Below are positions 31,800 to 42,401 of a stretch of DNA of 64,000 nt, one piece after another. Positions within the stretch are counted from its first letter, which is position 1; every line of letters begins with the position of its first letter. Position numbers and translations under genes: made by a program. Below the pieces are notes generated by a model. That model made no database searches and was not told the origin of the DNA. It worked only from the letters and a program-made list of their open reading frames with translations. Origin of the DNA: Rhizoclosmatium globosum (lineage: Eukaryota; Chytridiomycota; Chytridiomycetes; Chytridiales; Chytriomycetaceae); assembly GCA_002104985.1 (NCBI GenBank), contig MCGO01000192.1, positions 1 to 64,000 of the forward strand. Direction: 5' to 3'.

Positions 31800-34700
31800 T
31801 CAAATGGTCGCACCGGACTCCATCCACTCACTTCTCAACATTTCCATGAGTTTCTTGTCATCAGCAGCAGAAGGAGCGCTTTCTTCCACGAATGCGCCAT
31901 TTCCAGGATCCTCCTTCTTTCTTCCCCGACCTTTTCCCTTCTTTGCATTTGGATCCTCATCACCGGCTTCTCCTTCTCCTTCTTCGACCTCTTCAACAGA
32001 ACTTTTCTGTTGCAAGCTCTTGTCTAACTTGAGCTTAATGGTTGAGAGTTTCAAGATGTGATTTTCTACTGTTCCATTCACAATCAGCTTCATGACACGC
32101 ACATCCCGGACTTGTCCGACACGATGTGCGCGGTCCTCGGCTTGGGCATCGTTATGGGGATTGAAGTCCATATCATAGATTATAACCACATTTGAGCTCG
32201 TCAAGTTGAGGCCAAGGCCTCCAGCTCTAGTAGAGAGAAGGAACACACCGATTTCTGAATCATCATTGTACTGATCAATCAGAGATTGTCTGCAGGGAAA
32301 GGTTAACTTGAGATAAATACATTAACCATGAACATACCTGTCAACTACGTTTGTAGAACCATCCAACCGAAGGAAACTAATACCCAATGTCGTCATAACA
32401 GCCTCTAAGACATCAAGCATAATTACAAATTGAGAGAAGATCAAAACACGGTCTCCGTTCTTGATCATATCAGGCAAGTTCTCCTTCAACCATTGCACTT
32501 TTCCAGCATCCATCCACTCTTCATTACACAAAGCATGATGCTCAATAGATTGGAACCTATTACACAATTTGTGTAATTCAAAGTCGGACATGTACATCAT
32601 ATCCTCCTTGATATAATCATAGTTGGCTTCCAAGTATTGCTCCTCCTGTAGTACCATCAATAAACGTTGTTTGAATATCGAGATATACTCACACTCATAA
32701 TTTCTCGTGCCATAATTGAAAGCTTTTCGTCAGAGTATTGTCTTCGGAAGAGAAGTGGGTGGTTGGCAGCTTTACGCAGTTGCATTAACACGTTGGTATT
32801 ATCTCCAACTTGTTTTGGAGCAGCTGGAGCAGGAGGTGGTGGGGGAGGTGCGGGCTTCTTTTTCGGAGGGGCCCCACGTCGACGCTTTGACGAAGGAAGT
32901 TCATCTTCGTCTTCGTCTTCGACTACAGGTTCAGGAGGTGGAGGGGGTGCAGCAGCGGCAGCGGCGGCGGCCTCGATTGCATCCGCTTTTTCAAACATAT
33001 TCTTTTTACAATCAGCAATGATTGACTGCACATGGTATTCAGTATTGACCGAAATATTATACGAAAATTATACCTGGTACAACTTGTTCTGCCCTTCTGT
33101 CATGGTACAAAAGATCTCCGTTCGTACTTTCTTGGGAAGCTCAGTCAAGACATTGTCCTTCTTTCTTCGCAACACAAATGGAGTCATCATCATTTTGGCT
33201 CGTTGAATACGCTGTCTATTTAAAACAGTTGCATCGTTCGATGCCGTGTTCTTGAGGGTGAAGATTTGCTTCAAAGCTTCTTCATCGTCCGCAAAAATCT
33301 TGGGCATGATGAAAGTGAGAAGAGAAAGAAGCTCCATCAAGTTATTTTGAAGGGGTGTTCCTATAAACAAAATTAGCATCAACGTTCAGAGGATGAGCGA
33401 GTTTGCAAACCTGTCAGTAAAAGCCTAAATGGTGTTCGAATAGAATTCAAACTTTGATACCGCGAACTCGCCATATTCTTGACCATGTGTCCTTCGTCAA
33501 GAATCATACTCCGCGGTTTGATCTTTTTCAAAAATGAACGATCTTCTTTGGATGAAGCCAAGTTATAGGTCGTAATGATAACGTCGTAGTTAGCAAGTTC
33601 GCCTCCAATCACGTTATAACGAATGTTTTCACGTTCTGGTTGGGATCCATAGTAAGACAGTACACGAATATCAGGAGACCAGTTTTGGAATTCACGGAGC
33701 CAGTTTTCCAGGGTTGAAGAAGGGACAATGATAAGATGGGGTGAGCCCTCATCACCTTGAGCCTTCAACAAACTGATAAAGGCGATGACTTGAGCAGTTT
33801 TCCCCAAACCCATCTAAGCGCAAGAATAAGTTTAAAAAAATGGTATAAACGGCACAAACCTCATCGGCTAGAATTCCACCAAGACCCTTACTGTACAACA
33901 AATTCAACCAACTGACACCAACAAGTTGATACCCCTTCAGCTTCATCTTCTCGTTTAAGTTTTCAGGCTGCCTGTTTAAACACTTTTCAGCAAGGAATTT
34001 TCCATTCGCATCCTTCTCATTTTCGAGTTGTTCCGCGGCAGCCTCATCCTTCACAACGCCAGTCAAATGAAGCCCAGTATCTTCCTCCAGAGACTCATTC
34101 GACCCTGTCTCATCTTTTGAAGCAACAGGATCTGCGACAGGCGGTGGTGCCTTTTTCAAAGGGCTGCTGGCAGCTCCTTTTTCGATCCAGCGTTCCATAA
34201 CACCAAGGACCTCACCGCCCCTCTTTTCACACTCATCAATCAAACGGTCGACTTGACTGTATCCTTCCATAAGAGTTTGGTACTTTTCAAGTAACTTGTT
34301 GATCTTCTTTTTGCCCCGCTTGTGAATTTCGAATTTGGTATGAAGGTCTTGAACAGATAAGAACGGTCGGAATTCTATTTGCGAACGTTAGTTTAGGAGA
34401 TTTGGATGGGGAATTTAATTACGAACCAATGATAGTGTCGGCTTGTTCTTCAGTACACATGAGTGTGTCCAACAACTCGCGTTTCTCGACACGCCCAAAG
34501 AACTCAAACATACGTGCCTCCATCATAGCAGTATGGGCCGGATTTTCGTAATATCCGCGACCGCCACCACGATCATCATCAGAGTCGTCTTCATCGCTCC
34601 CGAAATGCTCATCATCTTCATCCTCCGAGTCTTCATTGTTTTTACGAGCACGCTTTTTCTTGTAGATGGGAGCTTGCGCCGTCATAAGGATCGGTTTTCG

Positions 34701-36267
34701 AGGGACAACAGGAACAGGAGCAGCTCTAGGCTGGGTTGGGTAAAAGGGTCGAGCATGACCTTGCTGCTGGAGCATTCGTTGTTGCATCTGTTGCTGCATT
34801 TGCATTTGTATCATGTACTGCTGCCGGAGTTGTGGGTTTTGCAGAACTTGTTGCTGTTGCTGCTGATTGAGACTTGAAAAAGGAGGAAGCATAAGCGACA
34901 TATTAAACATGGGTTGGCCCATTTGAGGCGTTTGTACAGGTCGCATCAAGGGATGCAGATTTTGTGGTTGCTGCTGCTGTTGCTGTTGCTGCTGCTGCTG
35001 CATCAATTGCATCATCGCTAGCTGTTGCCGCTGTTGAAGTTGTTGAAGTTGCTGCTGCTGTTGCTGCTGTTGGTTTGGTTGTTGTTGATTCTGTTGTTGC
35101 TGCTGCTGTTGAGTTTGTTGTTGGTTTTGTTGTTGGTTTTGCTGCTGATTCGCCTGCTGCTGTTGGCCTGGTTGTTGCTGGTTCTGGGCAAAGAAAAGAG
35201 AATTCATCAATGGACTATTGCCCATCATTGTATTCAGTGCAACCGGATTGAGTAGCGCATTGCCATTAACGGCGTTGTTTCCATTCGCACTGTTGGCACC
35301 ACCGAGCAACGGGTTGTTCATGTTGTTCATTAAAGGGTTACCCATGCCAAGTGGATTCATTAGCTGCATACGTTGTTGCATAATCTGTTGTTGCTGCATC
35401 TGCATAGGATTCATCATTCCCATAGCCGCAAGAGGATTGAAAAATGGCATTTGAGGTTGCTGCAGCAGAGTATTGGCGGCAACGTTGTTCTGCGGTAGGT
35501 CGGCCTTCTTCACGAGTCTCGACTTCTTGTCTGGACAAATAGAAGGTCAGTCCTAAACTGGAGCAGCGCACAAGGACTCACCCGCATCAACAACATGAGA
35601 ATCGAGACTAGTTCCTGGGATTTGCGAATCCAGCATTTCGATGACCTTGACGCCCGCCTGTTGCGTATCCCAATCGCATTGAGAAAGGATAGTCACGAGC
35701 TTGTTCTTATCGACATGGGGAAATGTACTGACAAGTTTGCGAGAGCAGCATCCTTACTTGGCTGCTGTTGCTGTTGCTGTGGGGCTGAGTTTGTTGCTGT
35801 GTTGTCTGTTGCTGGTTCTGCATCTGGACACCACCACCACCACCCACGCCCACACCACCGCCCGCCTGCATCAAAAGCTGGCTCTGCATCTGCTGCTGAC
35901 CACGTTGCATGGCCCAGACATGGGCGTCCGGGTCGGCGAAGGCGAGACCCGTCGCGGGTTTATTTGCGAGGATGTTCTGGAGCGAGAACTGTTGGTTGAG
36001 CTGCATCTGCTGCTGCTGCTGTTGGAGTTGCTGGAGCTGCTGTGGTTGGAGCTGTGTTTGCGTCTGACCCAGGGCCGGTGAGTTCCCGCCTGAGCTCGTT
36101 GCGAGTGAGTTCACTGAGCCGGTACGTTGGACGCCTGTGTTCGCCGGGCCGCCAAAGGTCAACGGGTTGCGCAGCCGTGGCGCAGTCGCTGGCTTAGGCG
36201 TCTCGGGAACAAGGATGCGTTCGGGTGTGGTGGCTGCAGGCGTTGAGTTGCTGCCGCTGTTGTCCAT
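31800..36267 (-). CDS. FUN30: Fun30/SMARCAD1-type SNF2 chromatin remodeler with polyglutamine N-terminus
   Basis: Multi-exon gene starting at ATG 36267 (MDNSGSNSTPAATTPERILV). A CUE-like ubiquitin-binding segment, HVDKNKLVTILSQCDWDTQQ, lies near 35.65-35.72 kb. A long Gln-rich, Met/Asn-rich region covers 34.7-35.5 kb. Next is the SMARCAD1 signature FRPFLSVQDLHTKFEIHKRG then KKKINKLLEKYQTLMEGYSQ. The ATPase has GILADEMGLGKTAQVIAFIS (Walker A), LDEGHMVKN (DEAH-like) and LLTGTPLQNNLMELLSLLTF. The second lobe has RVLIFSQFVIMLDVLEAV, LRLDGSTNVVDR and LLSTRAGGLGLNLTSSNVVI, then DRAHRVGQ. An Ala/Pro/Glu/Lys-rich insert splits the lobes at 32.7-32.95 kb. Fun30 slides nucleosomes, supports end resection and silencing. 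All helicase motifs look intact. Confidence 0.95.
34700..35210 (-). repeat. Polyglutamine-coding CAG/CAA repeats in the remodeler gene
   Basis: Dense CAG/CAA (CTG/TTG on the plus strand) triplets code runs such as QQQQQQNQQQPNQQQQQQQQ. The mix of CAG and CAA codons should limit slippage, but lengths probably vary between strains. A shorter tract lies at about 36,000-36,060. The antisense reads as Leu/Val/Ala-rich open frames that are artefacts. Confidence 0.9.
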
Positions 36268-36975
36268 CGAAGGTCAAAGTGAGAAACTAACAAAAAAACA
36301 CCCATGCACCAAGTGACGATATACAAGTAATTTAAATAGACACTGCCTTGAATCTTCAATTGGTGTAACAAGAGTTTATGGTAATCATGTGACTAATATA
36401 TATGGCGGAACCGCCTTTAATTTTCAGAACAAGCCTGTAAAAAATTCTGGTGGCTCGAATAATTAGAGTGAGTCTGGTTTAAGAGATTTCTTTCATTCCT
36501 TTCAAACGAACACCACATTTTAACGGATATACTATACACCACTAAGACTCTGACAAACAAAAACTGTTCAGCACTGACCAAAGAGAGTTGCTGATATTGC
36601 TGCAGAAAGCTTCCTTGTATTCCTTTCTTCAAACTGAATCTTTGTCGTTTCGTTTCAAAGAGAAGTACATTCGAACTCTCCTGCTTTGCCTCTTAAATAT
36701 TCGTAACTGATTGGCTTGATTGGCGCAAAGCAGTTACGTACTCCCACTTTGTGTCTGGTGTGAATCGTGAACGGCCTACAGCCTGATTGAATGTTACTAC
36801 TTCCTGTGGGTTCGAGTAACAAATCTCTAACGCTCAATAAAAAGTGAAATTCGATGAATCTAACCGTTAATAATCGCAAGAAGGCCGAAAACTTCACAGT
36901 TCGTATGTGGATCTTCCTCCTTTTCTTCCTCTTGTTCGACAAATCTCAGGTGAAGGAGGAAAAAAGAAAACAAGA
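36268..36975. other. Divergent promoter region between the remodeler and PA2G4
   Basis: This 708-bp stretch separates two start codons facing away from each other. It is AT-rich with scattered short frames and no recognisable product. A small perfect hairpin (ggcggaaccgcc, 36,403-36,415 area) and a pyrimidine/purine-rich leader just before the PA2G4 start (cttcctccttttcttcctc) are the only structures I noticed. The leader is typical of translation-factor and ribosomal genes. Confidence 0.4.
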
Positions 36976-38257
36976 ATGGCCGAAGTTGACGCTACCGCTG
37001 CCCCAGCTGTTGAGAAGAAGGAAATCAACGAGAACGAGCTCACTGTTGAGACCGTTACCAAGTACCAAACTGCTGCTGAGGTGGCCAACAAGGCCATGAA
37101 CATTGTTGTTGCTGCCGCTGTTGCTGGAGCCAAGGTGCACGACCTCTGCAAGCTCGGAGACAAGGCTATCCTCGATGGATCCAAGCTTGTGTATGCTAAG
37201 AAGAAGGACTTGCTCAAGGGTGAGTGTGTAGAAAAGCGTGTGAACATTGTACTTACCCACCACCACCATCAGGTATTGCCTTCCCAACCTGTGTCTCTCC
37301 AAACAACGTCATCTGCCACCTCGCTCCAATTGCTCAGGATGCTGCTACTGTCCCTGACTTGAAGGACGGAGACGCCATTCGGTAAGCCACGTATCCCAGC
37401 GAAAGTGCCTCCAACTAAACACCAACTAAACCAGTATCGAACTCGGAGTCCACATTGACGGTTACGCGGCCATGGTTGCCCACACCCACGTTGTTGGCTC
37501 CTCCAAGGCCGCTCCAGTCACTGGCAGAAAGGCTGACTTGATCGCCGCCGCCCATGCCTGTACCGAAACCGCCCTCCGTCTCATGAAGCCAGGAAAGACA
37601 AACTACGACGTTACCGACGCTGTCCAAAAGATTGCTGACGACTTTGGCGTCAAGCCAGTCCAGGGTATGATGTCGTACCAACTTCAGCGCAACAACATTG
37701 CCGGAAACTCCACCAAGCGTATCATCTTGAACCCATCTGATGTGCAAAAGAAGGACTGCAAGAAGGCTGAATTCGAGGAGGGCGACGTTTTCTCCCTTGA
37801 CATTGTTCTCTCCTCTGGTGAGGGTTACCCACGCACCAACGAGACCCACCGTACCACTGTCTACAGAAAGACTCCTCTCCAGTATGCATTGAAGACTGCT
37901 GCTGCTCGTGCTACTTACTCCAACATCAAGACCAACTTTGGAGAGTTCCCCTTCGCCATCAGCAACTTTGACGACGAGGTCAAGGCCAAGCTCGGTCTCA
38001 TTGAGTGTGAGAAGAACGGTTTGGTTGAGCCATACCGTGTCTGCTACGAGCAGGAAGGCGAGGACTCAGTCCACGTTATTGTGACTGTTCTCTTGATGGC
38101 CAACGGACCACTCAAGATTACTGGAACCTCCTTCGACCCAGAGGTCATCAAGAGTGACAAGGAAGTCAAGAACGAGGAGATCAAGGAGTTGTTGCGTTTG
38201 CCAGTTCGTCAAACCAACAAGAAGAAGAAGAAGGCTGCCGCTGCTACCTCTGAGTAA
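36976..38257 (+). CDS. PA2G4: PA2G4/EBP1-like proliferation-associated protein
   Basis: Three exons beginning MAEVDATAAPAVEKKEINEN. LTVETVTKYQTAAEVANKAM and VHDLCKLGDKAIL precede an intron, then IAFPTCVSPNNVICHLAPIA (intron), IELGVHIDGYAAMVAHTHVV, QRNNIAGNSTKRIILNPSD, FEEGDVFSLDIVLSSGEGYP and FPFAISNFDDEVKAKLGLIE. It ends in a lysine run (KKKKKAAAATSE). The fold is the methionine-aminopeptidase (pita-bread) fold, but EBP1 proteins lack peptidase activity and bind 60S ribosomes and RNA in the nucleolus and cytoplasm. The lysine-rich C-terminus fits rRNA or ribosome binding. Codon use is strongly biased, suggesting high expression. Start chosen as the first ATG, with an A-rich (Kozak-like) context. 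Confidence 0.93.
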
Positions 38258-38334
38258 ATATTTGTGTATTTATCGTTGGTTTTTTTTGGAGGGGAATATA
38301 CGATGAAATATATGGAATATCCTTTTATTCAGAT

Positions 38335-39996
38335 TTAATATTTGCAATGGCCAAACCATCTTGGCATAGGAATCACATCACGAACATTCGTCAAGCCAGA
38401 AACAGCCATCAAATATCTCTCCAATCCAAGGCCATACCCTCCGTGAGGCACTGTTCCGAATCGTCGCAAATCCAAATACCACTCCAACCCCTCCAAGCCC
38501 AACCCCTTTTCACGAATCTTTTCCTCCAATCTATCCAACCGATGCTCTCTCAAACTACCACCCACAACTTCGCCGATTCCAGGAACAAGCAAATCAACAC
38601 AAGCAACAGTCTCCCCACCATGAACACCTCGATCCCCCTCCGAATCGCGACTATCCAGCATATAAAACGGCTTCACTTCACTTGGATAATCCGTAACAAA
38701 CACCGGCCCCTTAAACCACTCCTCCGCCAAAAAGCGTTCATGCTCACTCTGCAACGAAACCCCCCACCGATCCACAGGATGCACCCAACTCTTCCCACTC
38801 TTTTGCAAAATCACAAGCGCATCCGTATACGAAACCCGATGAAACGCTTTCCCACCACTACCCAACATCTCCAAAGCCTCGTTGACAGGTAACCCACGTT
38901 CCCCGCCTCCCACCCCCACAGAACTCTTGCGATTCATGTCCTGGAACCCTTTCAGAACCTCCAAATCCTCTGCAGACTGCTTGACAAGGAAATCAGTCGC
39001 GCCCCGAATACTCGCTTCGATTAAATCCATGAGCTGTCCCAAATCCGTAATGAATGCAGCTTCGGCTTCGAGCATCCAGAATTCAGCGAGGTGTCGTGTG
39101 CTGAGACTCTTTTCGGCGCGGAAGGTTGGGCTGAGTGTGTAGACGCGGGGGAGGGCTGCGTTGAGGGATTCGAGGTGGAGTTGGGAGGAGACGGTTAGGT
39201 TTGAAGGGGTTCCAAAGAATTCATGGGGTTGCTGGTTGTTGTTGTTTGGTTGTTGTTTTGGAGGTGTTGAGTAGGAGGTGAGGGATTCAGGGGAAAGAAC
39301 GCGGAACGACTCTCCGGCTCCTTCGCAGTCATTTGATGTTAAGATTGGGGTGTTGACGTGGATAAAGTCTTGGTTCTAGAGGTTTGCAGTTTTTCAGAGA
39401 GCTGTTATCAGTGTTATGGTACCGGGAGTTTGATTATACCTGGAAGAAGTGATGAAAGCCTTGGAAAGCTGCATTTCTGACTTTGCACATGGCCGTGAAT
39501 GTGCGAGTTCTGGTTCGGAGATGGAGGTTTTCGCGTAAATGCTCTAAGGGCAGTTTGGCCTTATGCAGAGGATATTGCTGTGGAAGGAGGTTAAAGGGGA
39601 CTTAAATAGTAGCGTATCAAGTACCTCTGGATCCGCTGCCCCGAGTAGTGTCACATTGTCGACCTTGAGCTCTGTCTTTTGGTTCCCTCCAATACTATTA
39701 ACCAGAGCTCCTTCCAGTCTTACACTTGCCCCAGTCGATATCCTGCCATGAATGTCAATTGTTGTGATCATTGAGTAGTTCGTGGGAGGGATTCACCGTT
39801 TCACGAGACTTGGATCTGTGACAACAGCCTGAACTCCTTGCGCACAGGAACCATCTGCAACGAGAACAAATGCAACCTGTTTCTGCATTCGAACTGTTCT
39901 GACCCAGCCATGGACTGCCACACGGTCGCTCGACGGCTTCGCTGTGAAGGCCGCGAGAACATCACGGATCGACCGAACTGGAAATTTGTATGACAT
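38335..39996 (-). CDS. NARS2: Asparaginyl-tRNA synthetase, organellar (NARS2/Slm5) type
   Basis: Exons run from ATG 39996 (MSYKFPVRSIRDVLAAFTAK). The OB-fold anticodon domain is VAVHGWVRTVRMQKQVAFVL. The class II core has the motif 2 region YTLSPTFRAEKSLSTRHLAE followed by FWMLEAEAAF, then LVPGIGEVVGGSLREHRLD and motif 3 HGGYGLGLERYLMAVSGLTN. The C-terminus RDVIPMPRWFGHCKY is like mitochondrial AsnRS (RDVIPFPRxPGHC). The enzyme charges tRNA-Asn with asparagine using ATP. No obvious strongly basic presequence is visible, so localisation is inferred from family only. Motif residues look intact. Converges on PA2G4 with 77 bp between stops. Confidence 0.88.
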
Positions 39997-40133
39997 ATTA
40001 TATTAATAATATGACCATAAAAAGTTAAGGCATGTTAGACGAGTCATCGCGTTAGGTTAGATGCCCGTAGAATCATGGGACTATGCTCAGAATGGTGTTG
40101 TATCGTAACAACATTTTATTCCTTCATTCAATT

Positions 40134-40673
40134 CTACAACTCATCACTTCCAAACACGCTCTCAAAGTACTCCTTGCTCTTAAGAGGGTCAGCAATCATT
40201 CCCTTGGAGCCTTTGGTCCATCCCATAGGACACACTTCACCATGCTTTTCGTGGTACTGGAACGCCTCAATCAATCTCAGAGTCTCATCAACACTGCGTC
40301 CGACATCCAAGTCATTGATGGTAATTTGACGGACAATTCCTTTAGGGTCGATAATAAAGGTTCCTCTGAGAGCAAGACCAACATCAGGTCCTTGTTCAAT
40401 CAAAACACCGTAGTCAGCGGAGATTTGTTTTGTAATATCAGAAATGAGAGGAATGTTGAGTTTTCCAAGTCCACCCTTGTTTCTTGGTTGCTGAGTCCAA
40501 GCCAAGTGAGAGTGCTTTGAGTCGACAGATGCACCAACGACTTCCGCACCCAAGTTTCTGAATTCGGATGCGCGATCACTGAATGCAATGATTTCAGTTG
40601 GACAGACGAAAGTGAAATCCTGTTTGAATTGAATGGTCAGTACTACAGAGTATTCAGGAAACAAAGCACCCAT

Positions 40674-40719
<46 letters not shown>

Positions 40720-41043
40720 CAGTGGATAAAAGAAAAGAACAAGCCATTTGCCCTTGTAGTCGTTGAGCGAGATAGTCTTGAACTCGTTCTTCACGACGGC
40801 CTCAGCGCGAAAGAACGGAGCCGGAAACTTGACACGGGCGACCGACGCCGAGTTTGACGAGACAATCGCCTTCTGTGGCAACATGCAAACACCGACATCC
40901 GAGCCGGCCTTTGAAGCAACGCATTCGTAGTTGGCGCTGCAGTCGCCGTTCTTGACTGAGCAGATGTCGCCGGCCTGGGACGTGGCGGCGGTGGCAGTGG
41001 CAGCGAGCGAGACGAGGGCGGCGATTAAGAGCGATGCTTTCAT
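40134..41043 (-). CDS. Typical 2-Cys peroxiredoxin, ER-type with signal peptide and SDEL tail
   Basis: Two exons. The N-terminus [20 protein letters not shown] is a signal peptide. A short cysteine-bearing segment ([20 protein letters not shown]) precedes the thioredoxin fold. The peroxidatic cysteine is in [20 protein letters not shown], with the resolving cysteine in [19 protein letters not shown] and the C-terminal YF motif ([13 protein letters not shown]) are features that make eukaryotic 2-Cys peroxiredoxins prone to overoxidation. The last four residues, SDEL, resemble the HDEL/KDEL ER-retrieval signals. Together these argue for an ER-lumen peroxiredoxin similar to animal PRDX4, scavenging H2O2 made during oxidative folding. 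The ATG at 41043 is preferred because it begins the signal peptide. The intron at about 40,627-40,719 carries a microsatellite. Confidence 0.88.
40675..40716. repeat. (CA)n microsatellite at an intron donor
   Basis: About 20 CA units on the plus strand, i.e. (GT)n on the transcribed strand of the peroxiredoxin gene. On the gene strand the intron begins at the GT immediately before the run (CTG|GTGCGTGTGTG), so the repeat starts within 5 nt of the splice donor. Confidence 0.95.
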
Positions 41044-41056
41044 TTTCTTAATAAGT

Positions 41057-41101
41057 TGTTGGTTGGTTGGTTGGTTGGTTGGTTGGTTGGTTGGTTGGTT
41101 G
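41057..41101. repeat. (GGTT)n tetranucleotide repeat in a 92-bp divergent promoter
   Basis: About eleven perfect GGTT units lie between the peroxiredoxin start (41043, minus) and the reductase start (41136, plus). It is within the shared promoter or leader and not coding. Confidence 0.95.
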
Positions 41102-41135
41102 AAAAAGAAAGTACTGTCACCCAAATCACCAACAA

Positions 41136-42119
41136 ATGTCACCCAAACCACGCATTCTCTGCACTCGCCTTCTGACGCCACTCGCGCAACGCCGCCTCGA
41201 ATCAGAGACCCGCATTTCACTTGTTCAGTGGCGCTCCGAGGCTCCGATGCCGCGTGCCGAACTGCTCAGCCAGATCAAGGGCGTCGACGGTGCTCTGGTG
41301 CTGCTCACTGACAAGATTGATGCGGAGGCCGTTGATGCCGCGGGCCCCGGTCTCAAGGTCGTCTCCACCGTCTCAGTCGGATACGATCACGTACACACTC
41401 CCTCTCTCGCTCAGAGAAACATCAAACTCGGAATCACTCCGGATGTCCTGACTGACGCCTCTGCAGAACTCACTCTCGGTCTACTCCTTGCCACGGCACG
41501 TCGCTTCAAGGAAGCTATGGCAATTGCTAAAACTGATAACTGGGGTGCTTGGAACCCGTCCTTCCTCACTGGCTCTTTGATCCGCGGTAAATCTATCGGT
41601 ATCATTGGTTTCGGGCGTATCGGTCAAGCTGTTGCAGAGCGGTTGCGTGCCTTCCACCCTTCCACCCTCAACTATTACTCTCCATCACAAAAACCAGACG
41701 CTGAACGCAGTCTCGGCGCCACTCGTATTCAAGACCTCCCTTCTTTTTTGTCCACCACCGATATCGTCATTGTTACTTGTAAATTGACAAACGACACTCG
41801 CGGACTGTTGAACAGTGAAACCATGAAGCATTTCAAGAAAGACTCCATTCTCATCAATACTGCGCGTGGAGGCATCATTAATCATGATGATTTGTATTCT
41901 GCTTTGGTTTCTGGCACAATTGGTGCTGCAGGGTTGGATGTCACAGATCCAGAACCATTTCCTGCCGCCCATCCACTTCACACTCTGCCAAACTGTTTGA
42001 TTCTGCCTCACATTGGATCTGCTACCATGGAAACGCGTGAAGCAATGTCTGATCTGGCCGTTTCTAATGTCCTTGCCGGTGTGTTTGGCGAAGAACTGCC
42101 TGCATCTGTCAAGTTATAG
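41136..42119 (+). CDS. D-2-hydroxyacid dehydrogenase, glyoxylate/hydroxypyruvate reductase type
   Basis: Single exon, 327 residues. [20 protein letters not shown] and [20 protein letters not shown] are family signatures. The NAD(P) fold is [39 protein letters not shown] carries the catalytic Arg, and the Glu and His are in [12 protein letters not shown] and [20 protein letters not shown]. Length and motifs match GRHPR-like enzymes, which reduce glyoxylate or hydroxypyruvate with NAD(P)H. No signal peptide or peroxisomal SKL tail (ends SVKL), so it is likely cytosolic. Unlike its neighbours it has no intron. It shares a very short promoter with the peroxiredoxin. Confidence 0.92.
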   Translation: MSPKPRILCTRLLTPLAQRRLESETRISLVQWRSEAPMPRAELLSQIKGVDGALVLLTDKIDAEAVDAAGPGLKVVSTVSVGYDHVHTPSLAQRNIKLGITPDVLTDASAELTLGLLLATARRFKEAMAIAKTDNWGAWNPSFLTGSLIRGKSIGIIGFGRIGQAVAERLRAFHPSTLNYYSPSQKPDAERSLGATRIQDLPSFLSTTDIVIVTCKLTNDTRGLLNSETMKHFKKDSILINTARGGIINHDDLYSALVSGTIGAAGLDVTDPEPFPAAHPLHTLPNCLILPHIGSATMETREAMSDLAVSNVLAGVFGEELPASVKL

Positions 42120-42401
42120 ATAAAATGTATACCAATTGAATAAAGCAGAAATATGCTCAGTATACGAATGCGATGGATGCCATGAATCCAGAACTGTTAC
42201 ATACCGTCCATAACACAGTCTGTGCAACCACCAAATGCTATCTCTCAAATTAAATTCGCTATTATGGAAACCAGTGACGAGAGTTCGTCGGAAATTAACA
42301 AGGAAAGGTGTGGATATATTTCTAGATAAACCAAAAACTTATTACCGCAAAATAAGGTAAATTAAAAAGTCAACATCGTTAAACCTTTCGACGAACTACG
42401 T

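Noticed and set aside
34960..35260. Plus-strand frames rich in Ala/Val or Leu opposite the remodeler gene
   Set aside because: They are the antisense of polyglutamine codons.
36800..36830. ggttcgag, resembling a tRNA T-loop
   Set aside because: The flanking bases do not form a T-stem or an acceptor stem.
36655..36942. Minus-strand 95-codon frame in the divergent promoter
   Set aside because: It overlaps the PA2G4 leader, has no motif, and its start lies within the pyrimidine/purine tract.
41057..41101. GGTT repeat as a telomere-like tract or as coding QPTN repeats
   Set aside because: Fungal telomeres are TTAGGG-like, and both neighbouring starts exclude it from coding sequence.
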